Shown here in pieces: positions 17,462 through 26,101 of a stretch of DNA of 64,000 bases. The DNA is from Planomicrobium stackebrandtii (lineage in GTDB: Bacteria > Bacillota > Bacilli > Bacillales_A > Planococcaceae). The notes under the pieces are model-generated. The model had not been told where the DNA came from, made no database searches, and saw only the letters and a program-made list of their open reading frames with translations. The position numbers and the translations under genes are program-made. Within the stretch, counting starts at the first letter, position 1; the number at the start of each line of letters is the position of its first letter. The stretch spans positions 248,001-312,000 of the forward strand of contig NZ_JAUSWB010000003.1 in NCBI RefSeq assembly GCF_030814955.1, in the 5' to 3' direction.

Positions 17462-18355
17462 TTATTCCAGACGTTCAAAATCATATGAAACTGCTGTCAA
17501 ATTTTCCGATACTTCCCACAGTCTGAGGGAAATCTCCTGATCGGTTGCATTGGCGTGCGGCGTTCCCAGTGCTGGATAGCCTCGTCGTTGAAATTGAGCG
17601 ACAGGGCCGATGTATTCGCCTCCTGTGAGATGGGCGTCAACTGCTGCATAGATTGTTGCCAAAGCGCCCATGTCCGGCGGCTGGAGAAAAAGATTGGCGA
17701 TGCTTTTAAAGAAAGTTGGAATTTCCCTTTGTCCAAACTTTAGAATATTAGTGGCAGAAACGCCGGGGTGGCAAGCCACGCTGATTGTTTGAAGTCCATT
17801 TTCTTTTAAACGTTTATCGAGCTCCATCGCGAAATACAAATTGGCTAATTTGCTTTGGTTATAGAATTTTTTCGCCTGGTAGCCTTTTGATCCGTCGAGA
17901 TTGGCGAAGTCGACAGAGCCGCGGCTATGTGCACGGCTGCTGACGGTCACTACACGCGAACCTGGTGTGTTTGCCAACAAAGGCATTAATAGGCCAGTCA
18001 ACGCAAAATGGCCAAGGTGATTGCTGCCGAACTGCAGTTCAAAACCATCTCTCGTTTTTGAATAAGGAGGAGCCATGATGCCTGCGTTATTGATCAATAT
18101 GTCGAGTTTATCAAAGGCGTTTCTGAACTCTTCGGCAAACGCCTGAATCGATTCAAGGTCAGCCAGATCAAGTTTCATGACGTCAATTTGGGCAGAGGGA
18201 TGGAGCTCCATCAATGCGGCGCGCGCTCTGTTTCCTTTTTCGGTATTGCGGACAGCCAGAATAACACGTGCTTCGATTGCCAGCAGACCTTTTGCAGTTT
18301 CAAAGCCGATGCCGCTATTGCCGCCTGTGATGATGGCCGTTTTTCCTGTAAGCAA
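17462..18355 (-). CDS. Short-chain dehydrogenase/reductase (retinol dehydrogenase-like), copy 1
   Basis: A 297-residue classical SDR. The NAD(P) loop GGNSGIG lies at 11-17, VRNTEKGNRAR suggests NADP preference, NNAG follows near residue 88, and the catalytic Ser (VVTVSS) and Tyr/Lys (FYNQSKLAN) are present. It shows the light-dependent-protochlorophyllide/retinol-dehydrogenase-like pattern HLGHFALTGLLMPLL. The start is a TTG at 18355 with AAGGGAG upstream. It is a clear paralogue of the gene at 21446-22351 with the same length and motifs, three kilobases away on the same strand. The substrate is unknown. Confidence 0.87.
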   Translation of the reverse strand: MLTGKTAIITGGNSGIGFETAKGLLAIEARVILAVRNTEKGNRARAALMELHPSAQIDVMKLDLADLESIQAFAEEFRNAFDKLDILINNAGIMAPPYSKTRDGFELQFGSNHLGHFALTGLLMPLLANTPGSRVVTVSSRAHSRGSVDFANLDGSKGYQAKKFYNQSKLANLYFAMELDKRLKENGLQTISVACHPGVSATNILKFGQREIPTFFKSIANLFLQPPDMGALATIYAAVDAHLTGGEYIGPVAQFQRRGYPALGTPHANATDQEISLRLWEVSENLTAVSYDFERLE

Positions 18356-18452
18356 AAGATCACTCCCTTCAATTCCATTATCCCAGACAAACTGGAATCT
18401 CTAAGGATTATTTTATCGGTATTTTGCGCTATTTGGAAACATCTTCAACAAA

Positions 18453-18490
18453 AAAAGAGGTTCCATCAATTGACTGATGGAACCTCTTTT
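18453..18490 (-). terminator. Terminator after the Lys/Thr-rich secreted protein gene
   Basis: A 16-bp perfect stem (AAAAGAGGTTCCATCA and its complement) with a 6-base loop. It also lies at the 5' side of the SDR gene. Confidence 0.85.
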
Positions 18491-18500
18491 CAAGTTGTGG

Positions 18501-19115
18501 TTAATGATATTTTTTCCACTCGCTGTAAGTCACTTTTTTATCAATGGCTTTTTTGCTTGTGGAGGTTTTGACATTTTCTTTTGAGACGGATTTTTTGGTC
18601 GTCACTTTCACTTTCGGTTCCCCGAATTTTTTATCTTTATCAACTGTGGTTTCATCACTGATCACCTTGCCGTTGCTGCCAGGTGCACCTTTATGTTTCA
18701 AAGTGTTGACAGTCGTCTTAATGATCTTGACAGGGGTAATGGTGGTTTTGATTTTGGTCGTTTTTGTCACTTCGTCCCATTTAGTGAGTTTGACGACTTT
18801 GTAGGTCGTAGCGGTTTTGACGTCCCGGTATAATTTATGGTTGGTTGGATGTTTTTCTTTGGTTACCACCACATCAACTTTTTCGGAAACCGCTTTTTTG
18901 GATTTTTTAACAGTTGAAGTATCAGTGGATTTCTTCTCTTTTACCTCTTTGTCATGGCTTACATCAACTGTCGTAGTTACAATGGTTGTAACGCCTTTTT
19001 CAAACGTCACGGTTTTCGTTACATTGCTGTCGTCATTGCCGCTGCTCGCCAATGAGCCGGAGGCAAAACCGAATACGAGTACAACAGTAAACAAGATCAT
19101 CAACAGCTTTTTCAT
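18501..19115 (-). CDS. Secreted Lys/Thr/Val-rich repetitive protein
   Basis: A 204-residue exported protein. A signal peptide (MKKLLMILFTVVLVFGFASG, cut probably after SLAS) is followed by a low-complexity basic sequence of alternating beta-like stretches (TVTFEKGVTTIVTTTVDV, TKTTKIKTTITPVKIIKTTV) with many Lys and Thr and no Cys. It has no recognised domain. The pattern suggests an extended, cationic beta or fibre-forming surface protein, possibly binding the anionic wall. The ATG at 19115 has AAAGGAG upstream; the frame extends further 5' without a ribosome site. Function unknown. Confidence 0.7.
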   Translation of the reverse strand: MKKLLMILFTVVLVFGFASGSLASSGNDDSNVTKTVTFEKGVTTIVTTTVDVSHDKEVKEKKSTDTSTVKKSKKAVSEKVDVVVTKEKHPTNHKLYRDVKTATTYKVVKLTKWDEVTKTTKIKTTITPVKIIKTTVNTLKHKGAPGSNGKVISDETTVDKDKKFGEPKVKVTTKKSVSKENVKTSTSKKAIDKKVTYSEWKKYH

Positions 19116-19407
19116 CTTCTTTTTCTCCTTTTGATTGATAGATTTGTGTACGTCCCAGCAGTCTTCGAAAAACGTCACAGACAAATCCAACAAAGCTATA
19201 AATGAACTCTTTTTATGCGGCCGCATGAAATAGGGGTTCATTGTTTATGACTAAATTATATTACTAAAGGCAAATAATTACTACGATATTTTGAATTTTT
19301 TTTATCTTTTTTTCTCATGTTCTGAAAAAAGCTTTAGCCGTTACCGCTTTGTTACTCATTGGCGATGCCAGACGTTAGAATGGAGAAAAGGAGGCGATAG
19401 CGGATCT

Positions 19408-20136
19408 ATGGAAATTGCGATTAAGGAACTAACCAAAACATTCAAGGGTCGGATTGCTGTCGATCATCTTTCGCTGACAATCGGGCAAGGAGAATTTTTT
19501 GCGCTATTAGGTGAAAATGGAGCAGGTAAAACCACGACCATCAAGTTATTGAGCTGCTTGATGAAACCGACAAGCGGGGATGCCATTATGCTGGGTGACA
19601 GCATTGTTGAAAACCCGCAGGCTGTGAAGAAAAAGCTGAACATTTCACCGCAGGAAACCGCGGTTGCACGCAATCTTACCGTAAAAGAAAATCTGGAGTT
19701 TATTGCAAAGATTTATGGCAGTGATAAAAGGGAAGCAGAACAAAAAGCAATGGGGCTGATGGATAAGTTCGGTTTAATGGATCGTGCCAAAAGCAAAGGA
19801 AGGACCTTGTCTGGAGGTTTGGAGCGTCGCTTGAGCATCGCGATGGCAATGATTTCAGAACCGGAAATCATTTTCCTCGACGAACCGACAGTGGGGCTTG
19901 ATGTCCGGGCCAGGTTAGACCTGTGGCAAATTTTACTGGATTTAAAAGGGCAGATCACCATTATTTTGACAACTCATTATTTGGAGGAAGTGGAAGCATT
20001 GGCGGACCGCATCGGCATTATGCATAAAGGAAGGCTGCATGCACTTGGTACTCTTGAAGAGTTAAAAGAGCAGACAGGCCAAGCCAAATTGCAGGATATC
20101 TTTCTCCAATTGACTGCAGAGGCGGAAATCCAATGA
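19408..20136 (+). CDS. ABC-2 type exporter, ATP-binding protein
   Basis: A 242-residue ATPase of the CcmA/DrrA class. It has Walker A GENGAGKTTTIK (about 37-48), signature LSGGLERRLSIAMAM (note GLERR in place of the usual GQ/MK RR), Walker B IIFLDEPTVGLD and switch region ILTTHYLEEVEAL. With the following permease it makes a drug or lipid exporter. The ATG at 19408 lies after AAAAGGAGG with a slightly long spacer. The frame continues upstream without a better start. It overlaps the permease by four bases (ATGA). Confidence 0.86.
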   Translation: MEIAIKELTKTFKGRIAVDHLSLTIGQGEFFALLGENGAGKTTTIKLLSCLMKPTSGDAIMLGDSIVENPQAVKKKLNISPQETAVARNLTVKENLEFIAKIYGSDKREAEQKAMGLMDKFGLMDRAKSKGRTLSGGLERRLSIAMAMISEPEIIFLDEPTVGLDVRARLDLWQILLDLKGQITIILTTHYLEEVEALADRIGIMHKGRLHALGTLEELKEQTGQAKLQDIFLQLTAEAEIQ

Positions 20137-20858
20137 GGGCTTTGACATTTGCCGAGCGCAACCGCAAAGAAATTTTACGTGATCCGATGACGCTGCTTTT
20201 TGGAATGGTTTTGCCGCTGCTGATGCTGTGGCTGTTTTCGATGATGGCTGAAAATATGCCCTTCGATCTTTTCACCCTGGAAAAACTGGCACCTGCCATC
20301 ATCGTGTTCAGTTTTTCGTTTATTACTTTGTTTACAGGCATGCTCATTGGCCGTGATAAAAGCAGCTCGTTTTTGATGAGGATATTCGCGTCTCCGATGG
20401 CAGCGACTGATTACCTTGCGGGATATGCCTTGCCGCTGCTGCCGATTGCGTTTCTTCAGATAACTGCCTGCTATGGAACCGCTCTGCTGTTGGGAATGCC
20501 ATTCACTATTGATGCCATCCCGGCTGTTGGGGTGCTTTCAATCATTTCGCTTCTTTATATCGGATTTGGCCTGTTCTTTGGCACTTTTTTCACAGACCGG
20601 CAAGTGGGGGCGATGTTTGCAATTTTCGTCAACATCACGACTTGGTTAAGCGGAACGTGGTTTGAACTTGATATGATTGGGGGCACTTTCCAGCGAGTCG
20701 CTTACTTGCTGCCATTCGCACATGCCGTCGATGCGTCACGCGCGATTTTTGCAGGCGATTATGGGGCAGTGTTTATACCTATGCTCTGGGTAATGGCATA
20801 TACAGCGGTCATTTTCGGAATTGCGGTGTGGGGATTTAAGAAGCGGATGCGCGGTTAA
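20133..20858 (+). CDS. ABC-2 type exporter, permease
   Basis: A 241-residue membrane protein with six predicted helices of the ABC-2 fold. The first helix, near 20-45, is MTLLFGMVLPLLMLWLFSMM; the conserved exporter stretch LPFAHAVDASRAIFAGDYG precedes the last helix, and a basic tail (FKKRMRG) ends it. It is translationally coupled to the ATPase gene. The substrate is unknown; candidates are antibiotics or lipids. Confidence 0.84.
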   Translation: MRALTFAERNRKEILRDPMTLLFGMVLPLLMLWLFSMMAENMPFDLFTLEKLAPAIIVFSFSFITLFTGMLIGRDKSSSFLMRIFASPMAATDYLAGYALPLLPIAFLQITACYGTALLLGMPFTIDAIPAVGVLSIISLLYIGFGLFFGTFFTDRQVGAMFAIFVNITTWLSGTWFELDMIGGTFQRVAYLLPFAHAVDASRAIFAGDYGAVFIPMLWVMAYTAVIFGIAVWGFKKRMRG

Positions 20859-20900
20859 AATCTGGCCAGTACAAGACTAAAAATGAGAGGTTTTCAGAAG

Positions 20901-21374
20901 ATGGGCTATATAGAAGAATTGCGGGCAGTTGTTGGTCACCGGCCGCTCATATTTGTAGGAGCTGTAGTGGTGATTGTGGATAGCGACGGACGGCTGCTGT
21001 TGGAAGAGCGGAAATTCCCAAAAGACTTGTGGGGTCTTCCAGGCGGACTGATGGAGCTGGGAGAATCCACAGAGGACACAGCGAAGCGGGAAGTCATGGA
21101 AGAGACGGGACTAACAGTTGAAGCATTGCAGCTGATCAATGTCTATTCTGGTCCGCAGCATTTCGTGGTAGCAGAAAACGGCGATGAATTTTATGTTGTG
21201 ACGGTAGCCTATTATTCAAAAGATTACCACGGCGAGCTGATCGTCGATAAAAAAGAATCTTTGAGCTTCAAGTTTTTCTCTCCGGACGGGCTGCCGGAAA
21301 AAATGGTCGGCAGCCACCGCGCAGTAATTGAGGATTTTCTTGATAAATACCGTTCAATATCCATTAAGGAATAA
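20901..21374 (+). CDS. NUDIX hydrolase
   Basis: A 157-residue cytosolic pyrophosphohydrolase. The Nudix box is complete: GGLMELGESTEDTAKREV followed by MEETGL (about 47-69), with the Glu residues that bind metal. Members cleave nucleoside diphosphates linked to another moiety; the target is open (ADP-ribose, sugar nucleotides or modified NTPs). I place the start at the ATG 20901 after GAGAGG; another in-frame ATG lies at 20883. It is 42 bases after the ABC permease and may be in the same transcript, ending at a strong terminator. Confidence 0.85.
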   Translation: MGYIEELRAVVGHRPLIFVGAVVVIVDSDGRLLLEERKFPKDLWGLPGGLMELGESTEDTAKREVMEETGLTVEALQLINVYSGPQHFVVAENGDEFYVVTVAYYSKDYHGELIVDKKESLSFKFFSPDGLPEKMVGSHRAVIEDFLDKYRSISIKE

Positions 21375-21403
21375 CTGCTGCTTGCTCCAAAGGTCTACTG
21401 TAT

Positions 21404-21447
21404 AAGAAAAGCCGCTTTCATGGAAGAACATGAAAGCGGCTTTTCTT
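21404..21447. terminator. Bidirectional terminator, 19-bp stem
   Basis: A perfect 19-bp stem (AAGAAAAGCCGCTTTCATG and its complement) with a six-base loop between convergent NUDIX and SDR genes. It touches the SDR stop codon. Confidence 0.9.
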
Positions 21448-22351
21448 ATTGTATAACTGGTTCGTTAAAATCAAATTTCACTCCGGTCAATTGTTCTGAG
21501 ACTTCCCAAAGCTTTCTTGAAACGGCTTCATCTCCGGCCGCTGCATGGGGCGTGTCCAATGTCGGATAGCCTTTGCGCTGGCCTTTGCCGTCGGGTCCGA
21601 TATATTCACCGCCTATGAGCCGTAAATCAGTGGCCGCATAAACAGTCGGCAAAGCGCCCATTTCCTGCGGCTGCAGAAAGTTATGCATGAGCGTTTTCAT
21701 TAACTTTGGAGCATCGCGCTTGCCAAACTTAAACAGATTGGTTGCAGAAATACCTGGATGGCAGGCAAGGCTTAAGCTATTTAGATCGTTTTGCTTGAAG
21801 CGCTTGTCCAATTCCTGCGCAAACAATAAATTGGCCAGCTTGCTTTGGCCATAAAACCTCATCGCTTTGTATCCTTTAGCGCCATCAAGATTATCAAAAT
21901 CGATAGAGGCGCCTTTATGGGCCAGGCTGCTGAGGGACACGACGCGTGATTCTGCTGTATTTTTCAGCAAAGGCAGCAACAGGCCAGTTAACGCGAAATG
22001 GCCAAGGTGATTGCTGCCAAATTGCATTTCAAAGCCGTCTTTCGTTTTCGAGTAGGGCGGAGTCATGACGCCGGCGTTATTAATCAATAAGTCGAGTGAC
22101 TTATGCTGGCTTTTAAAGCTTTCCGCAAATACACGGACGCTGGCAAGGTCTGCCAAATCCAACTTCATCACAGTTACGAGTGCGTCTTTGTTGGTATCTA
22201 TGATCAGATCACGGGCAGCATCGCCTTTTCTTGTATTTCGCACGGCCATGATGACATGTGCTCCGCGTTCGGCAAACGCTTTTGCGGCTTCCAAGCCGAT
22301 GCCGCTGTTCGCTCCCGTTATGATCGCTGTCTTTCCGGTTAACTGTTTCAA
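21446..22351 (-). CDS. Short-chain dehydrogenase/reductase (retinol dehydrogenase-like), copy 2
   Basis: A 301-residue classical SDR with GANSGIG (about 13-19), NNAGVMTPPYSKTKDGFEMQ, the catalytic Ser (VVSLSS) and Tyr/Lys in RFYGQSKLANLLFAQELDK. It is the paralogue of the gene at 17462-18355: motifs, length and C-terminal region (GGEYIGPDG, WEVSEQLTGVKFDF) match throughout. The start is TTG at 22351 with AGGAGC upstream. Both copies keep intact catalytic residues, so neither is decayed. Confidence 0.88.
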   Translation of the reverse strand: MKQLTGKTAIITGANSGIGLEAAKAFAERGAHVIMAVRNTRKGDAARDLIIDTNKDALVTVMKLDLADLASVRVFAESFKSQHKSLDLLINNAGVMTPPYSKTKDGFEMQFGSNHLGHFALTGLLLPLLKNTAESRVVSLSSLAHKGASIDFDNLDGAKGYKAMRFYGQSKLANLLFAQELDKRFKQNDLNSLSLACHPGISATNLFKFGKRDAPKLMKTLMHNFLQPQEMGALPTVYAATDLRLIGGEYIGPDGKGQRKGYPTLDTPHAAAGDEAVSRKLWEVSEQLTGVKFDFNEPVIQ

Positions 22352-22510
22352 ACTATCAGCTCCTGAGTGATAAACTTTGTCTTACGATAAAAGTACCATG
22401 CAGCAGCTCTTGTAACAAATAGTAGGATTTGAAAGACCCGTTTTCCTTTACATACTTTTTGCCCCTACAGGGTAGAAGTATATTATCAGATAAGAGGCGG
22501 GAGCGATAGA

Positions 22511-23260
22511 ATGGATAAGAATGAAAAAATAGCTGGCCTGGCTTTTTTGCTGCTGCTTGGTGGGCTGGGCATTGCGGCTTTGTTTATTGTATTGTTTGCG
22601 GAGTTGGCAGAAGAAGTGATGGATAAAGAGTTTGGGTTGTTTGATCGCGCAATCATTGCTTTGATGGAGGCAGGATCTAGTGAAACCTTGGACAATGTAA
22701 TGTTCATCTTCACCGAAATGGGTTCTGTTTGGTTTTTAACCTTGTCATCAGTTATAATTTTGGCCGTTTTGGGATTCCAAATGAAAGATAAATGGGGCAT
22801 GCTGTTTTTTGTTATTGCAGTGGGCGGCGGTTCGCTCCTAACGCTGCTACTTAAGCATCTTTACGTCAGGGAACGTCCTAGCATCAACGCTGAAATTGAT
22901 GCACTTGGCTACAGTTTCCCAAGCGGCCATTCGATGGGGTCTTTAGTATTCTATGGTTTTGTGATGTACTTGGTGATTCGGACGCGGCAACGGCCCTGGA
23001 TTCAGTGGGTGACGGTCGTTGTTTTGAGCGTGCTTATTATAATGATCGGCAGCAGCCGCGTCTACCTCGGAGCCCATTTCCCGAGCGATGTCATTGCAGG
23101 CTATATTGCAGGAGCCATCTGGCTGTTATTGAGCCTGATTGCTTTGGAATGGATCCAGTGGCATAGCAGGAGTCCAGTGCCTCCAGTCCATGCGCTGCGC
23201 AAGCTGCTGGGGCCATTGTACAGAGCGGTGCGGACAAAGCTGCCTTTTTTTTCGGATTAA
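22511..23260 (+). CDS. PAP2-family membrane phosphatase
   Basis: A 249-residue protein with about six membrane helices. It has the full lipid-phosphatase signature: KHLYVRERP, YSFPSGHSMGSL and SSRVYLGAHFPSDVIAG. The catalytic residues are the His of PSGH and the His/Asp of the third motif, facing outside. In Bacillales such enzymes dephosphorylate undecaprenyl pyrophosphate or phosphatidylglycerophosphate. The ATG at 22511 has GAGGCGGGAG upstream. It is monocistronic. Confidence 0.87.
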   Translation: MDKNEKIAGLAFLLLLGGLGIAALFIVLFAELAEEVMDKEFGLFDRAIIALMEAGSSETLDNVMFIFTEMGSVWFLTLSSVIILAVLGFQMKDKWGMLFFVIAVGGGSLLTLLLKHLYVRERPSINAEIDALGYSFPSGHSMGSLVFYGFVMYLVIRTRQRPWIQWVTVVVLSVLIIMIGSSRVYLGAHFPSDVIAGYIAGAIWLLLSLIALEWIQWHSRSPVPPVHALRKLLGPLYRAVRTKLPFFSD

Positions 23261-23370
23261 ATCATTAAGTACTTCTTCTGATTTTTCTGTGGAAGTTCAC
23301 CGGAAATGCGGTAAAAATATGGAGTCTTTGGTTCAACAAATCTAATAATTTTACTTAAAGGAGAATGATG

Positions 23371-24270
23371 ATGGACTATAAAAATATTACAGTTGCAGGC
23401 AGCGGTGTTTTGGGAAGCCAGATTGCCTATCAGACAGCCTTTAAAGGATTCAATGTGGCGATTTATGACATCAATGATAGTGCGATTGAAAGCTCAAAAA
23501 AAAGATTGGCAAAGTTGAAGAAAAACTACCGAAACGACATGGGTGCAAGTGAAGCACAACTGGATGCTGCATATGGCCGGTTGTCTTTCCATACAAACTT
23601 GGCTGAAGCTGTGGCTGATGCGGATTTGGTGATCGAAGCAATTCCGGAAGTCGCGGACATAAAAACAGCGTTCTACAAGGACTTGGGCAAAGCAGCTCCT
23701 GAAAAAACAGTATTTGTGACCAATTCCTCGACGCTGCTGCCAAGCCAATTTGCAGCAGCAACAGGACGGCCAGAAAAATTTTTGGCGCTGCATTTTGCCA
23801 ATACGATCCGCATCAACAACACCGCTGAAATTATGAAGCATCCGGGAACGGCTGGCCAGGTGTTTGAAGACGTGATCCAATTTGCGGAAGCTATCGGGAT
23901 GGTGCCATTGCCGCTGCATAAAGAGCAGCCAGGCTATATTTTAAATTCTTTGTTGGTGCCATTTCTGGAAGCCGCCGAACTGCTGCTGGTTAAAAAGGTA
24001 GCTGATGTTGAAACGGTTGATAAAACATGGATGATTGCTACCGGTGCGCCGCTTGGACCTTTTGCAATTTTGGATGTGGTCGGCATTAACACGGCCCACA
24101 ATATTGTCAAAGCAAAAGCCGCAGCGACCGGCAACCCAAAGTTTGTGGAGTTGGCACATATGCTCAAGAGCGAGTACCTGGACAAAGGAAAGCTCGGAAG
24201 AGAAACAGGAGAGGGATTCTATAGCTACCCGAACCCGGCCTTTATGAAAGGGGATTTCTTGAAAAACTGA
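23371..24270 (+). CDS. 3-hydroxyacyl-CoA (3-hydroxybutyryl-CoA) dehydrogenase
   Basis: A 299-residue NAD-dependent dehydrogenase. The Rossmann motif GSGVLGSQIAYQTAFKG lies at residues 10-26 and the cofactor Asp in VAIYDIND. The catalytic His is in FLALHFANTIRINNTAEIM. The C-terminal dimer domain includes LGPFAILDVVGINTAHNIV. It oxidises (3S)-hydroxyacyl-CoA in beta-oxidation or butyrate-type routes. Three ATGs lie in a row; the third (23371) has the best spacing from AAAGGAG. No other beta-oxidation gene is adjacent. Confidence 0.86.
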   Translation: MDYKNITVAGSGVLGSQIAYQTAFKGFNVAIYDINDSAIESSKKRLAKLKKNYRNDMGASEAQLDAAYGRLSFHTNLAEAVADADLVIEAIPEVADIKTAFYKDLGKAAPEKTVFVTNSSTLLPSQFAAATGRPEKFLALHFANTIRINNTAEIMKHPGTAGQVFEDVIQFAEAIGMVPLPLHKEQPGYILNSLLVPFLEAAELLLVKKVADVETVDKTWMIATGAPLGPFAILDVVGINTAHNIVKAKAAATGNPKFVELAHMLKSEYLDKGKLGRETGEGFYSYPNPAFMKGDFLKN

Positions 24271-24314
24271 AAGCAGCTGTATACTTCCTTTAATGGTGTG
24301 CATGATTGTTCTGG

Positions 24315-24650
24315 TTAGCAAAAAGTTTCTTTCCAGAAGCTTAGCGTAAAATAAAGCAGGATATTCAGCAGCGCAAAAAAAGCTACAATAAGAAATAGCA
24401 AAAGTGAAACAGGATCGCCGCCAAGACCGATTTCATCTACAATGATGGCGTGGTAGTAAACGACTTGAATCGCGACAAGTACGGCAACTGCCGACAAGCT
24501 GATGACCGCAAATCCATTTAGCAGAGTTATGCGGATTTTGGGAATCAGCAATGCTGTGAATAAAACAAGCATCACGGCGAGCAGTAGAAAAAGCATTGGC
24601 CTAAGCAAAATGAATGTGCCAGAGTTTTCAAATGAACTGTAGGTATACAT
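24315..24650 (-). CDS. Small integral membrane protein, unknown function
   Basis: A 111-residue hydrophobic protein with three clear membrane helices (about 15-37, 45-68 and 80-105) and short polar joins. No conserved motif is recognised. It has a poor ribosome site upstream of the ATG at 24650. It is flanked by the dehydrogenase gene (convergent) and the HEAT-like gene (same strand), with terminators on the upstream side. It is probably real because the hydrophobic pattern is regular and no competing frame exists. Confidence 0.55.
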   Translation of the reverse strand: MYTYSSFENSGTFILLRPMLFLLLAVMLVLFTALLIPKIRITLLNGFAVISLSAVAVLVAIQVVYYHAIIVDEIGLGGDPVSLLLFLIVAFFALLNILLYFTLSFWKETFC

Positions 24651-24722
24651 GCTGAGGAAACGCCTCCTGAAACTGGAATTTCAGTTTATAACGAAAAATC
24701 TCCAGAACGGGTTCCAAAAAAC

Positions 24723-24764
24723 AACAAGCCGCCACCATAAAACATTTCGGTGGCGGCTTGTTTT
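24723..24764 (-). terminator. Terminator after the HEAT-like gene
   Basis: A 14-bp perfect stem AACAAGCCGCCACC/GGTGGCGGCTTGTT abutting the gene's stop codon, with flanking A/T runs. Confidence 0.85.
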
Positions 24765-25309
24765 CATTTCCAGATAGTTTTGTACTTTTTCTTGTATTTC
24801 GGATCATATACTCTTTCGATCAAGTCCATGGCGCTCTGCTTGACCCTTTCATCATGTGTTTCATCATATAGTTGCCGCATTCCCTGCAGAATATCTGAGC
24901 GAATGAGTGTGAAGTTCTTTTCATCTTCACAGGAAAGAAAGCGTTCGATTAAGTGTTGGAGTACCATTTTCTTTTGATCGGGTCCCGCCAGCGCTACTTT
25001 CCATATCGCCTGTAGGCTATGCCGTGCCGTGACAAACTTTTCATCTCTTGTCACTTGCCAAAGGAGCGGAAAATCCGTGAGAATCCGGTTTTCTGGATCG
25101 CTCTTGGCCAGGCTGGCTAAATACTGGGCAGCCCTGGAACGCTGGTGATTGTTTGGGTGGCTCAAGTCCTCAAGCAAACGATCCCATATTTGGTATGTCC
25201 AATCGACTTTTTTCTCGGTCAGGATAAGAATTTGCTGATAGGCGAGCGAGTTCGCGCTCTTGTCCACTGATTTTGAATCCAGGAATAGTTGCTCAATCAT
25301 TTTATCCAT
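24764..25309 (-). CDS. HEAT-repeat-like helical protein, unknown function
   Basis: A 181-residue all-helical cytosolic protein. It has HEAT-like helix pairs, best seen in HQRSRAAQYLASLAKSDPEN and ARHSLQAIWKVALAGPDQKK, and a basic tail (YDPKYKKKYKTIWK). Such scaffolds bind other proteins or nucleic acid; nothing specific can be read. The ATG at 25309 follows AGGTGA; a GTG nine bases upstream would also be in frame. Confidence 0.65.
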   Translation of the reverse strand: MDKMIEQLFLDSKSVDKSANSLAYQQILILTEKKVDWTYQIWDRLLEDLSHPNNHQRSRAAQYLASLAKSDPENRILTDFPLLWQVTRDEKFVTARHSLQAIWKVALAGPDQKKMVLQHLIERFLSCEDEKNFTLIRSDILQGMRQLYDETHDERVKQSAMDLIERVYDPKYKKKYKTIWK

Positions 25310-25370
25310 GCCGTTCACCTCATTCTTTCATTTAGACAGAATAGATGTCTGCAGTAAAGTGTTTTACAGA

Positions 25371-25421
25371 AAAAACGCATGCTGTACAAGCCAGGAGGCG
25401 AGCAGCATGCGTTTAAAAAAA
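25371..25421 (-). terminator. Terminator after the ResA-like gene
   Basis: A 12-bp stem AAACGCATGCTG/CAGCATGCGTTT with an 18-base loop next to the thioredoxin-like gene stop. Confidence 0.75.
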
Positions 25422-25431
25422 GTTTAGACTA

Positions 25432-25962
25432 TTATTGGATTGTCTCGAAGGTGGCCTTGATTTCTTCATTGCTGAAATGTCCAGTCATGCTTTTGACAAG
25501 TGTTCCATCAGTTCCAATATAGACAGAAGTCGGATAGCCGATTATGCCATATTCATCGAAAAAGGTGCCGCCCTCGTCCAATAGAACGGTGATGTTTTCG
25601 GCGTTTGGAAATCCTTCAAACCATTTGGCGAAAGACTCGGTGCTTTTTTCAGCATTGGAGCCGGGTGATACAATAGTCAATACATCAAAATCCGTTTCTT
25701 CGCCAGCTAATGTATTCAACTCTTCCATACCCGATAAACAAATAGAACACCATGACGCCCAAAACTTCACGTAAACCTTTTGGCCGGCATAATCAGCGAG
25801 ATTTTGCTGGTTTCCTTCCAAATCCATCAACTCAAAAGCCGGTGCCGGATTGCCCTCGTTCAATTGCCCAGCATTTGCTTCACTGCCCTGTGAATTGCCG
25901 TTGCATGCACTCAATAAGACGATAAGGGCAAGCAAAAGCAGGATTTTTGTCAGCGCTCTCAT
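25432..25962 (-). CDS. Thioredoxin-fold lipoprotein (TlpA/ResA family)
   Basis: A 176-residue lipoprotein. A signal peptide ends in the lipobox LLSAC. A TlpA-like domain follows with the redox motif WASWCSICLSGMEEL (CSIC) near residue 74 and the cis-Pro loop GYPTSVYIG. ResA-like proteins reduce disulfides outside the membrane, for instance in cytochrome c maturation or metal delivery. The ATG at 25962 has AAGGAGG at good spacing. No cytochrome genes are adjacent, so the client is unknown. Confidence 0.85.
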   Translation of the reverse strand: MRALTKILLLLALIVLLSACNGNSQGSEANAGQLNEGNPAPAFELMDLEGNQQNLADYAGQKVYVKFWASWCSICLSGMEELNTLAGEETDFDVLTIVSPGSNAEKSTESFAKWFEGFPNAENITVLLDEGGTFFDEYGIIGYPTSVYIGTDGTLVKSMTGHFSNEEIKATFETIQ

Positions 25963-26101
25963 GGCCATCCTCCTTTTCTATAAAAATAGCAGCTCAGTTC
26001 TTTGTAATTCCATCATATAGTGGATATGGGATAAAAGACATTGAGGCACCTCGGTTCGCTGCAAAAAAACACCTCCGTTTTTACACGAAGATGATTTTCT
26101 G

